Of a stretch of DNA of 64,000 nucleotides, positions 55,417 through 63,961 are shown piece after piece. Location: NCBI GenBank assembly GCA_001650895.1, contig LXYH01000030.1, positions 36,786 to 100,785 on the forward strand. The letters run 5' to 3'. The first letter of the stretch is position 1. Each line of letters opens with the position of its first letter. The stretch is from Rhodobacteraceae bacterium EhC02. Its GTDB lineage: Bacteria; Pseudomonadota; Alphaproteobacteria; Rhodobacterales; Rhodobacteraceae. A program made the position numbers and the translations under genes. The notes under the pieces are model-generated. The model was not told the origin of the DNA, searched no databases, and saw only the letters and a list, made by a program, of their open reading frames with translations.

Positions 55417-56028
55417 ATGGCTGCACCCGCTGCTGCGGCACCCGTTCACGTCGGAGGCGCGGCTTTGGTCGCAGGGGCGATCTGGCTTATGACGCCCGCC
55501 GGACAACGCGCCACGCAAACAATGGGCGAGGCGATGGTCGAGGGCGGATCGCAGGCCGTGGACAATATCCGCAACCCCTTTGCCGATGAGACCGAAACGC
55601 AAGCCTCCGCCGTGCCCACCCCCCACGACGGCACCCGGACCGAGGAGCGCCGTTGCGATGGTCCGCATCGCAGGCGGTTTCAGGCGCAGGGATATCGCGC
55701 ATCGCAGGAGCCTCGTCGTGTCGAGACGTCCGAAGCATGGTCAGAACCCTGCCACGAACCCTTGCGCCCGGTGGGCCTGGTCAAGGTTTCCGCGTTGCTC
55801 ATCAAAACGCAGGCGATCAGTTTCCAAGGTACCGGACTGCGCGGCCCCTGTTTCAGCAGAATGAGCCAGCACGTGAGATCGTCCCCCGCCAGTGGCTTTG
55901 GTGCTTTCTATACCATCGGCTGGGGGATCAATGAAGCAGGTCAGGTGCGGCGCAACACTGCGGCAAGCCGCGATGCCCCCCGGATAGACCTTGAGGTGAC
56001 AGCGGGGCGTGCTTTTGGTGACGTTTGA
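55417..56028 (+). CDS. Candidate T6SS effector, probably truncated or frameshifted
   Basis: In this 203-residue frame, AAGGAGAG lies before the ATG. The N-terminus MAAPAAAAPVHVGGAALVAG is small-residue and hydrophobic, then IWLMTPAGQRATQTMGE, then a segment with GPHRRRFQAQGYRAS and ETSEAWSEP that recalls the start of restriction-endonuclease-fold toxins (Tox-REase-5 type). After about residue 115 the frame loses that character; other frames carry plausible pieces, so a frameshift or recombined 3' end is likely. No catalytic centre is seen. Confidence 0.45.
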   Translation: MAAPAAAAPVHVGGAALVAGAIWLMTPAGQRATQTMGEAMVEGGSQAVDNIRNPFADETETQASAVPTPHDGTRTEERRCDGPHRRRFQAQGYRASQEPRRVETSEAWSEPCHEPLRPVGLVKVSALLIKTQAISFQGTGLRGPCFSRMSQHVRSSPASGFGAFYTIGWGINEAGQVRRNTAASRDAPRIDLEVTAGRAFGDV

Positions 56029-56076
56029 CGGCCACAGAAATGATCCGTCGCCTTAACGATAGCAGAAGGAATGCAC

Positions 56077-56673
56077 ATGATAATCCATCGTTTCCGTGAC
56101 GTGCCGGACTTCCCCTTCGCCCGCTATTACGAAGACCCTGCGCAGTTCATTCAAGCCCAGCGATACTGGCTCGCCTTGCTGCGCGAGACCGAGGGTTTTG
56201 ATGAGGCCCTGTGGCACCCGACACCGCGCACCGAAAATCTGGCGGATGACATGTATCTGGGCAAGGTGCTGGACCTGGTCGCACCACCGATCACCAAGGC
56301 GATGTCTATCCAGACATTCAGCCTGGAAGGCGACATCAATATGGCGCTGCACGAGAATGGCCCGATGGACCCTGTCGATGTTCCTCGAAGTCTGGACCCC
56401 GTGCAACGTGCCGCAATCATCGCGGGCACGCCCGAGGACAAGCTTTACCGCGATACAATTGCCCATCATGCGCCGCTGATGGCCTGGGTGGAAAAGACCA
56501 CGATCTGGCACGCCGAGGCGGGCCACGCGGCAGGCGGCGCCGAGGTGGCTGTCGAACGGTTGATCCTGACATCCACCATCTCGGAGGTCTGCGAGCCACT
56601 GGCCCGTCAAGCCTTGGCGCTTTTTCTGCAAGACGGCCCCGCGGCCGAACGGGTCAATGCCGCGTTTCCTTGA
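56077..56673 (+). CDS. Hypothetical protein, possible immunity protein
   Basis: This 198-residue protein has no membrane helix or signal peptide and is acidic. It reads as a real gene (GAAGGA 6 bases before the ATG at 56077, normal codon use; ATG 56071 also possible). I do not recognise the family. Position directly after a candidate toxin behind a DUF4123 adaptor is the classical place for a cognate immunity gene. Confidence 0.55.
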   Translation: MIIHRFRDVPDFPFARYYEDPAQFIQAQRYWLALLRETEGFDEALWHPTPRTENLADDMYLGKVLDLVAPPITKAMSIQTFSLEGDINMALHENGPMDPVDVPRSLDPVQRAAIIAGTPEDKLYRDTIAHHAPLMAWVEKTTIWHAEAGHAAGGAEVAVERLILTSTISEVCEPLARQALALFLQDGPAAERVNAAFP

Positions 56674-57272
56674 TAAACGCGCAGGGTTCAACACACGCCC
56701 AAAGACCCCATCGCCACCCGTCGCCAGCGAAAACCAAGACAATACTGCCCAATGCTTTCACGATTTGCCCATCGTTGGGGCCAGATCGTACATCGGCATC
56801 TCATTTTACATGGATATTCTGGAAATGGTGCCGGGGGCGGAATCATGTTCAATGGCCAAAAACTTGATCTTAATGTATTTTGCCAAGATCAAAACTGCTT
56901 CATACCCCAACTCCTACCCCACTTTCTCCCTTCCTTGAGTCAGTCTTTACAGTCGATGCTGTAATTCAGCCTTTCGGAATCGTAGTTCCCGTCGGGTTCG
57001 CATGACAGATATCAAATTCGAGTAGCCTCGTCTTTGGCTATCGTCCGCCGGCCCCGAAAACCACCGTCCCGATAGACCAGAGGCCAATCATGCACTAACA
57101 CTCAAACCGAACCACTCCGGTGGGGCGGGTCACGGTGATGCAGCAAGTTCGCAGAATTGAGCGGAATTCTGGCTGGGCACGGATCAGAGTGCCCTGCCTC
57201 GCAAAAGGTTCCACTCGCAATGCAACAAGGGACTTCATGGAAGAACTGCTCTGATTATGGATCTGGCATAGA
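56674..57272. other. Gene-poor transition into the low-GC island
   Basis: These 599 bases have no convincing gene. GC content drops from the left. A stretch at about 57095-57250 (reading ACCGAACCACTCCGGTGGGG on the plus strand) looks like a worn remnant of an insertion element, but no transposase motif is visible. It probably marks the left junction of the island and, near the right end, the 3' end of the 487-residue gene; no clear terminator was found. Confidence 0.4.
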
Positions 57273-58736
57273 TTAGCTATTTTCCGACTCTGTGGCTTCC
57301 AAAGCACTCTTGAATACGCGCTCCAAAGATTTGCGATCGCCAGTGACACGCCAGTCTTCATCCTTAGACGTAGCTACCATATTACGAAAAAGTCTCTCAA
57401 CGCGCTGGACTGCTTGAGGATCATCTGTCGCTACCCCAACAGGGATCGGAATGGGTGCCCGCTCGGCGGCCATGTGCGACACTGCAATAACCCAATGGCC
57501 GGGTTTGAGCAGTAGCTCAAGAGCCTGAGGTAAGTCTTCGCCCAATCCCAAAGGCAATCGGGTGGAGTCGGATGCTGGCGTTGAACGAAACAGTGAAGCT
57601 CCAAAGGGGCCATTTGCTTGCCTAAGCTGCCAGGTATACTCGGTGTCCCGCTCCTTTCCTTTTCGGATGCGAAATACGGCACAGAGGCCATTCTCCTTAG
57701 TGTCTCTGAACCGCCTTGCGTTCTGCGAAAGACGTCTAATCGCAGGTTCAATGTCTGCGTCAAGACGCCAGAAATCTCCCTCCGGTGGTGACCAAAACGC
57801 GATGGATGGCTCATCCAAACTTGAATCAAGCTCCTCTGTGTCAACCCCGCCTGATATTAAAAAAGATGGTATAGACTGCGATACCAGCTGTCCTTGGCCA
57901 GCCGAAACTATTTCGCTAGATCGCACGCGGCGAGCCCAGTCTACCGGGTCTAGAGCGGGTGCACCTGGAACTTCTTGTATCATTCGTCCGATCCACGAGA
58001 TGGCTTTTTCTCCGTCTTGCGGAGTCGACGCAGCGATGATTTCTTTCCGGAACGCCTCAGCGCATGTCTCTCGTCGCTCAGGAGACGTCAAAGTACCCAG
58101 ATTGATTCTAGATACATCTACGAATGCTGCGTCCGAAGTGGGCGCCAATACCACTGGCGCACTTATGGCAGCGGAACCGCGCCCAAGTGGGACGATATTT
58201 GCAATTCGCGCTAAGCCAATGGCTTGAGAAGAAATGTCACCGCTCCTCTCCGAGTATTTTCGTGCTCGCCAAGCAAAAAAACCATCGCGAAATGCTTGTG
58301 CGGCCTCGGGGCGCCCATCTTCATGTAGCTTCGTGGTTTCCAGGGGGAGCATCCACGGCCGGGCTTTCTCTCGCGGAGCCTCTGCGAAGGCGGTATCCTC
58401 AAAGGCAATAGTGTCAGTAACTGGCTCTCTGTTCTGACCTTCTGAGTTTGGGTCTATTGCCTTCTTTCCTTCGGCAGTCAGCAGCAAGTCGGGACCACTT
58501 CTCTTGATGAGGGCATTGGTTGATAATTGCGAGGCTATTACGTCGAACTCTTCTGGAGCCAAACCAAGGTATTGCATCAATGCGCTTTCTGGGAGTCGCT
58601 CAGCAATGAAGAGTGCCTTCAAGCAAGCCTCAGCGGGAGCTTCCAGTATCGGTTTACGCCGAAGTATCGCATTAATACGATAACGGCGTGTTCTGGCTTC
58701 CAGGCAGACGGTAGAAATAGTTAGGTCTTCTGACAT
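57273..58736 (-). CDS. Partner protein of the kinase-helicase, 487 aa, no known domain
   Basis: Its ATG is 2 bases after the stop of the giant upstream gene, so the two are translationally coupled. Residues about 33-92 (ACLKALFIAERLPESALMQY, then LAPEEFDVIASQLSTN and LLLTAEGKKAI) look like a winged helix. The rest is mixed alpha/beta with FWSPPEGDFWRLDADIEPAI near residue 310 and a helical C-terminus. No nuclease (for example PLD HxK), ATPase, kinase or membrane motif is visible. GC content and codon use are unlike the housekeeping genes. I cannot assign a function. Confidence 0.8.
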   Translation of the reverse strand: MSEDLTISTVCLEARTRRYRINAILRRKPILEAPAEACLKALFIAERLPESALMQYLGLAPEEFDVIASQLSTNALIKRSGPDLLLTAEGKKAIDPNSEGQNREPVTDTIAFEDTAFAEAPREKARPWMLPLETTKLHEDGRPEAAQAFRDGFFAWRARKYSERSGDISSQAIGLARIANIVPLGRGSAAISAPVVLAPTSDAAFVDVSRINLGTLTSPERRETCAEAFRKEIIAASTPQDGEKAISWIGRMIQEVPGAPALDPVDWARRVRSSEIVSAGQGQLVSQSIPSFLISGGVDTEELDSSLDEPSIAFWSPPEGDFWRLDADIEPAIRRLSQNARRFRDTKENGLCAVFRIRKGKERDTEYTWQLRQANGPFGASLFRSTPASDSTRLPLGLGEDLPQALELLLKPGHWVIAVSHMAAERAPIPIPVGVATDDPQAVQRVERLFRNMVATSKDEDWRVTGDRKSLERVFKSALEATESENS

Positions 58737-58738
58737 TT

Positions 58739-61700
58739 TTACTCCGCAGCCAGTTCGTTGCGTTTAATCGGACCGATGCGACCCACGAGACATGGATGGT
58801 CCAAAACCTGCGCCAGTTTGCTATCAGAACCCGAAAACATTCTTGGAGCACCGAAAATTACCAAGCGCTCCTTTGCCCGACTTAGGGCCACGTTGATACG
58901 GTTCTCGGTTCGGAGAAAACCTATGTTCTTCTTAGAATTCTCACGGACCAGAGAAACCATCACAATCGGGTTTTCCTTTCCTTGATAGCTGTCGACTGTC
59001 CCTATTTTGATCTGGTCACGCCAGCGCCTGTCGAGAGATGAGGTGGCAACTCGCCGTTGGATGGCCGCTACTTGCTCCGCATACATTGCAATCACACCCA
59101 CAAATAGTTCGCTATGTTGTGTGATTACGTGGTTGTCCAGAAGCCTGTTACCTTGATCTGATCTAGCAAGGCGTTCTAAACTCTCGACGATGTCCTCTAC
59201 CTCAGAGTCGTTGCGGACACGGCCAGACCAAGCGGTTTCTTTCCCGCTAGTACTAACCCAAGATATCTCGCTATCGAACGGCCAAGGAAGAGCCCCCCAT
59301 TCCGACTGCGGCTCTAGTCGACCGGTTTTTAGCTGTCCGTCATAGAAGACGTCAGAGACTAGCTGGCCGATAACGGGTGCCATTCTGTACTGAATGTCTA
59401 GGACCGCGGACGCCGTTTGGCCGTAAGGGCTTCCAAAAGCCCTTTCGAAGTCGCTACGCATCAGCTGGGTTTCATCGACGCCCAGCCCCTCCGATGCCTT
59501 CTGCAATGCTTCACGATCTAGAAACGGTTCGAGTTGTTTCTGGTCTCCTACCAACAAGACCTTTCGTCCTGTTACCAGTGGGATTGCTAATTCACTTCCT
59601 TGTGCACGCGCGGCCTCGTCTACGACGACTAGGTCAAAGGCCTCATTTATTAGGCTAAGTTTTTCATCGCCGAGGCCAACACAGGTTCCACAGACTAATC
59701 GCCGCGTCCGCACAAATACTGGTTCGAGAGCGCCGCGCTGCCCCAGCGCTTCCTCGTACTCGTTAGCAGCTTCAAACAACCTAAGTACCAGCCTTGAAGC
59801 ATCGGCCCGTGTGACACCATGGCGCTTTGCAGCGTCTTCGAATAATCTAAAACGCAAGGCTGGTGGGTTGTCGCCAAGTTCAGGTTCGACCCCGTAGTTT
59901 GCACACTGACGCTCCAATACACCTTCCATGCGAACTAGCATTTCAGCCTCAGCAGCGTCGGACCCGTCGTGTTGAGAGCGGAGCGCTTCAACCGTTTCGG
60001 CCGTTGCAACCACGCTTCGTAGGATTTTTGAGCACTCGCGAACGAATTCTGGCTCAATGCCAAGAGGAGAAGCCAAGGCCACGATCCGTTCTGCTCGTTC
60101 CGCAGAGAAGCGCTGCCGCACACGTTCTTGGAGTGCCGCTGCGTGCGCGTCTCTCAGCGCGCCATCGATCCTCTCCGCATTTGAAGCAATCCGAATGAGA
60201 TCGATTTCTTCTCCTCGAGTTTGAAATAAATCAAGGACCCTGGCCGCAGCCCCATCAACCGCTTCATGCGTTTGCGCAGTAAGCAGTACATTCTTTGCCC
60301 CTCCTTGCGTTAAGGCATAATGAATGAAGGCGGCGATAAACATCGTCTTTCCGGTGCCTGGGGGTCCTTGGAGGAAGGAGACAGGCCCTCGCTGCCACAG
60401 CTTCGTGAGTGCTAGGGATTGTGGCAGATTTAATGAATAGTCGAAGGTCACCTGGTTGGCTTCGAGAAAACTACCAAGTGTCGCTGGAGCTCTGTCGGAA
60501 AAATATCTTTCCAGCGATGCTATCTTTGGCGCATCAACGATTTTCGCCAGGGCCGTTTGCCGACGCCTAATGTTGGACCGCTCTCCAATATCGATGAACT
60601 CCAAAGAGGTATTCGGCTTGATAATTGACGGCGGTCCACGATCCGAAACAATCTCAATCACACCATCGGATGCACGTACCCGCTCAAGTAGAGCGACTGT
60701 TCGATCACCTACCGAAACAAGCAATCCTGGTTCTAGGAGATTAGGCTCGGTAGCGAATTCAACTTCGACTTGGTACAGGTCTGGTCGACTTTGCATTCGC
60801 TTAGCTCTAGAAAGCGCGGTCGCAGTTGGCCAAGTTGTGGCTTCTGCACTCAACATCGCATCCCAGACCCGTAAAGGGCTTGGCATAGTTGGTTCAAATT
60901 TTTTGTTTCGGTCTTCCGCTTCGGTTTCTTTTTTGGGCGATATGGTAAGAATAGTTCGCCGGCTTCGCTTTTGAGGCTCCGCACTCTCAGGGAACATTGC
61001 GTCAAAGCCTGGAAGATCACGAATGAAATTCCATGCGCTAGAGGCTGCGGAGGTATCGGAAACTAGAGTTAGTTCGATACGATGACCTTTTTGGCTGGCG
61101 AACTGTTCCAGCCGGTTCGATGAGCGCCGGGCTTGCGCTATACGAAAGTTCTTGCTGTCAGCATCAAAAATGACCTCAACGGCTGAGCCAGATCCGACGA
61201 TAGTTGCTCTTCTTGCGCTAGGGTCTTTTCCGTCAGATCCATCAGTTTTGTCAAACAGAACCCTATAGCCACCGTCTTCCGGCGAGACGCTCTGACCATA
61301 TGGAATATCTTTGATGGGAACAGCAATCCGTACTTCTTCCTGATCTCTTCCCGAAAGTAGATCATCTATATCCAAGAGAGAAATTTCTCTCCAGTTTAGT
61401 CCGACATCACCCGCATCGTCGGCAGCAAAAATTTTCGCTGCCTCAATAATAGCGTCTGCGACGGTACAGCTCTCAACGAGTGACAAAATTATACGACCTA
61501 GAGCCCTCCGGTCACGCAACATCGGATCGGCTTCGTTTCCACCATAAGCGACAGTTTCTCGTCGCCCAGCCTCTTTGGTCGAAAAGTCGAGCCAATCAAT
61601 GATCCGAACAGATAGCTCCGTCTCCTCAGACTGAGTGTCTTTGGGTTGTTTCACCAGCAAGATATTGGACGGAGAAAGATCACCATGAGCGAGGTCAAGA

Positions 61701-63589
61701 TCGTGGGCAATAAGCACGGCCTTGGCGATGGACCGACATAGCCTCGCAATGCCGTCTTGGTCTAAATTCCGGATTACATCGTCAGAGTCAGACAGGCGTT
61801 CGCCTTCGAACTCTTCGACGCAAAGGAACGGACCATAGGCGTCCAATGAACATTCGACAATTGGCGGAGCGATGGTAGGCGGAAGGATAGACAACGATTT
61901 CCCACGGCGAACGAAATCCAGTATCGCTGAAGCCTGCTTCTGGGTGTCGGTAATGTTCCAAAGGCGTGCGCGCAGCATGGTTCCACTGCCACGCTTGCTA
62001 CGCCATTCAGTCACGCCCGGCCTCGTTGGCACCACACTCTCGTGAATCGGGAATCCCATCATACAAGGTTCTTGGCGTCGATGCGAGGCGAGCAAGTCAA
62101 TCGGATCGTCTTCACGGTCTTCCGAAAGCGCTTTCAGCAAGGCGCTGTGTGCTTCGACGCAATTTTCGAAGCGTTCTATTGGACTGGAAGACAGCGCCGT
62201 TTCAAACCAAGCATCCAGCGCAGGGCCAATGCCCGCCTCTTCCTTCACGTCGTCGTTAAGAGCGTAGATCGCAAATTCATCGTTGATCTGACCCTTGGCG
62301 AGTGGCCCTAGAAGGATTTTCAAGCCCGCGAACGCAAATGCGTGAACATCTACGCGAAACGGATCAAGAGCCTCCGCATCGTTGCTTTCTTCGGCAGCAG
62401 GGTCGACTAGCCCGCTGTGCGCGAGCCAGGCTAGGCTCCGGCCAGTTGTCCGTGTCTCTGGTGCACGAGCTGTTACGAGATTTGATAGGCTTACTCTTTG
62501 CCTCTCCAGATCAAGCCAAACACTATGTTCACCAATGTCGCGGTGGGCCACTTCTGCTGCTGCAAGTGAAGACCCCGCTTCCAAAAGTGCTTCGAGTAGG
62601 GCAATCCGCGTTCGGTTGGATACATCGGTCCTGCTTCGAACCATAAAACGTTCAAGAACGATGTTGTCTGGGTGGTTCTGAAAAAGCTCCCATCGAAGGG
62701 CGCCACCCGAGCCGCCACTTTCTTTATATGCAAGGAGTGGAGCTTCTCGACCAGTTTTGTGAGTACGAAGAAATGCTTGAATATTGTTTTCTCGTCCAAC
62801 GAGCGCGTCCCGGTCCGCGTCAACAATCGTTACACCAACTTCAGCATCAAAGTTCCATCTTCGAAGTAGAGCTAGGTCATCATGCGCATCTTTAGATGTT
62901 GCTTCGTAATGTGCCCAGAGATCAGTAGAAAAGACCTCGTCGTTCTTCGCTATGTACGAAGAGTAATCCATTTCGGCGACAGAGAAGTGGCGGCCAATTT
63001 GAAAAAAACCCTTTAGTTTCCCGTAAATATCTTTGTCTTTATTGGTAAGCCCATTAGGTACCGACTTAAAAGCCGGCTCCCCGATAACTTCATTAAGTCG
63101 TCTTATGTTTTTTGAACCTGCAACAAGAGTTGCGACATCCAGAACTCTGCCTTTTCCACTTTCCTTATGTATTTCAGCAACCTGCGAAAAATCAGTCGTC
63201 GAGCGCGCAAAAACAACTGCCTTCATTACATATGGTACTGGGTGTATTTTTGCGCTTTTCATGCTTGCGACGAGCGCATGCCCAGCATCTATTAGTTTCA
63301 AAACAGGGTCGCGTCCCATTGATCTCTGTTTTCGACCGGGGATTTCTTGGCACCATTCGCCACGATTATATGAAATCTTTCCGGCCCAATCTTTCACATC
63401 AATCATTAGAATGCGATCGTCGCATACTATTATTAGGTCTACCTCGTAGCCCGAGTCCGACCGTGGGTCTTTCACAAAAACATTTGCGTAGCCAAACCAA
63501 CTTGACGGCAGGCCCTTTCTCAACTCATCAAGTGCTGCAACTTCGCGAGCATGCGGCGATGAGCCGCTCCATGATCTAATAGTCGCCAT
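58739..63589 (-). CDS. NERD - pseudokinase - kinase - SF1 helicase fusion protein, 1616 aa
   Basis: Domains in order: NERD nuclease-like domain (about 10-170; D51, D64 and K66 in YEVDLIIV and ILMIDVKDWAG); a first kinase-like domain (about 250-490; HRDIGEHS at 349-356 but no obvious catalytic asparagine); a second (about 520-715; HGDLSPSNILL at 635-645, IIDWLDFS at 663-670); a linker; then an Upf1-type SF1 helicase (Walker A GPPGTGKT 1075-1082, motif II VVDEAARAQ 1323-1330, GDQKQL 1348-1353, QYRM 1400-1403, SYQGKEN 1534-1540, NRINVALSRAK 1563-1573). The start at 63589 follows GGAGGTGA; an upstream ATG at 63622 has no site. Kinase-helicase and NERD-kinase fusions are known from phage defence genes such as Mokosh and PglW. 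This combination I do not know. Confidence 0.88.
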   Translation of the reverse strand: MATIRSWSGSSPHAREVAALDELRKGLPSSWFGYANVFVKDPRSDSGYEVDLIIVCDDRILMIDVKDWAGKISYNRGEWCQEIPGRKQRSMGRDPVLKLIDAGHALVASMKSAKIHPVPYVMKAVVFARSTTDFSQVAEIHKESGKGRVLDVATLVAGSKNIRRLNEVIGEPAFKSVPNGLTNKDKDIYGKLKGFFQIGRHFSVAEMDYSSYIAKNDEVFSTDLWAHYEATSKDAHDDLALLRRWNFDAEVGVTIVDADRDALVGRENNIQAFLRTHKTGREAPLLAYKESGGSGGALRWELFQNHPDNIVLERFMVRSRTDVSNRTRIALLEALLEAGSSLAAAEVAHRDIGEHSVWLDLERQRVSLSNLVTARAPETRTTGRSLAWLAHSGLVDPAAEESNDAEALDPFRVDVHAFAFAGLKILLGPLAKGQINDEFAIYALNDDVKEEAGIGPALDAWFETALSSSPIERFENCVEAHSALLKALSEDREDDPIDLLASHRRQEPCMMGFPIHESVVPTRPGVTEWRSKRGSGTMLRARLWNITDTQKQASAILDFVRRGKSLSILPPTIAPPIVECSLDAYGPFLCVEEFEGERLSDSDDVIRNLDQDGIARLCRSIAKAVLIAHDLDLAHGDLSPSNILLVKQPKDTQSEETELSVRIIDWLDFSTKEAGRRETVAYGGNEADPMLRDRRALGRIILSLVESCTVADAIIEAAKIFAADDAGDVGLNWREISLLDIDDLLSGRDQEEVRIAVPIKDIPYGQSVSPEDGGYRVLFDKTDGSDGKDPSARRATIVGSGSAVEVIFDADSKNFRIAQARRSSNRLEQFASQKGHRIELTLVSDTSAASSAWNFIRDLPGFDAMFPESAEPQKRSRRTILTISPKKETEAEDRNKKFEPTMPSPLRVWDAMLSAEATTWPTATALSRAKRMQSRPDLYQVEVEFATEPNLLEPGLLVSVGDRTVALLERVRASDGVIEIVSDRGPPSIIKPNTSLEFIDIGERSNIRRRQTALAKIVDAPKIASLERYFSDRAPATLGSFLEANQVTFDYSLNLPQSLALTKLWQRGPVSFLQGPPGTGKTMFIAAFIHYALTQGGAKNVLLTAQTHEAVDGAAARVLDLFQTRGEEIDLIRIASNAERIDGALRDAHAAALQERVRQRFSAERAERIVALASPLGIEPEFVRECSKILRSVVATAETVEALRSQHDGSDAAEAEMLVRMEGVLERQCANYGVEPELGDNPPALRFRLFEDAAKRHGVTRADASRLVLRLFEAANEYEEALGQRGALEPVFVRTRRLVCGTCVGLGDEKLSLINEAFDLVVVDEAARAQGSELAIPLVTGRKVLLVGDQKQLEPFLDREALQKASEGLGVDETQLMRSDFERAFGSPYGQTASAVLDIQYRMAPVIGQLVSDVFYDGQLKTGRLEPQSEWGALPWPFDSEISWVSTSGKETAWSGRVRNDSEVEDIVESLERLARSDQGNRLLDNHVITQHSELFVGVIAMYAEQVAAIQRRVATSSLDRRWRDQIKIGTVDSYQGKENPIVMVSLVRENSKKNIGFLRTENRINVALSRAKERLVIFGAPRMFSGSDSKLAQVLDHPCLVGRIGPIKRNELAAE

Positions 63590-63601
63590 GTCACCTCCGT
63601 T

Positions 63602-63736
63602 CGTCAGAATACTGTGCCGCATCTTGTGGAGGTGTGCGAGCGCTTTTCCTTACGCCACGAAGCGGGACCATTTGAGTGCCCGCGACCTGACATGACCAAC
63701 ACCCGCTTCGTCTGGTTGCCCTTGCCGAAGTCGTGA
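63602..63736 (+). pseudogene. 3' remnant of an interrupted plus-strand gene
   Basis: The frame (no start codon) ends HEAGPFECPRPDMTNTRFVW then LPLPKS and a TGA. The composition and even amino-acid use look like a true C-terminus, on the opposite strand to the giant gene and abutting its ribosome site. I do not recognise the family. Probably a gene cut by the island's arrival. Confidence 0.35.
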
Positions 63737-63879
63737 CCCAAAGAGCAACCTCGGGAGCCGTAATGTGCCCTTGTTTTTAATTTTTGTCGCAGGCTACAGG
63801 TGGCCCAAGCAAACCCTGTAAACACGTTAAACCCGGCGGGCTGAGGTGTCTCTAGCAACTATATCTGTCAGGTCGCTAG

Positions 63880-63904
63880 AGCCGCCCATTTCTGGCGGCT
63901 TTTG
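63880..63904 (+). terminator. Rho-independent terminator near the right edge
   Basis: AGCCGCC (63880-63886) pairs with GGCGGCT (63894-63900) across CATTTCT, then TTTT. It would end a plus-strand transcript, perhaps of the interrupted gene at 63602-63736. The 143 bases between contain no gene. Confidence 0.65.
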
Positions 63905-63961
63905 CACGACGCATTTGCGATTGTGACCAGCTTCCTTGCGACAGCGGAGATGATGACTGTT

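Noticed and set aside
54856..56028. Reading 54856-56028 as one 390-residue protein
   Set aside because: The middle part (54937-55416) is Cys/Arg/Pro-rich out-of-frame translation of the DUF4123 segment; a separate start with a good ribosome site exists at 55417.
57273..63589. Type 2 BREX (Pgl) assignment for the NERD-kinase gene
   Set aside because: No methyltransferase PglX, phosphatase PglZ or ATPase PglY is present; only the NERD-kinase part resembles PglW.
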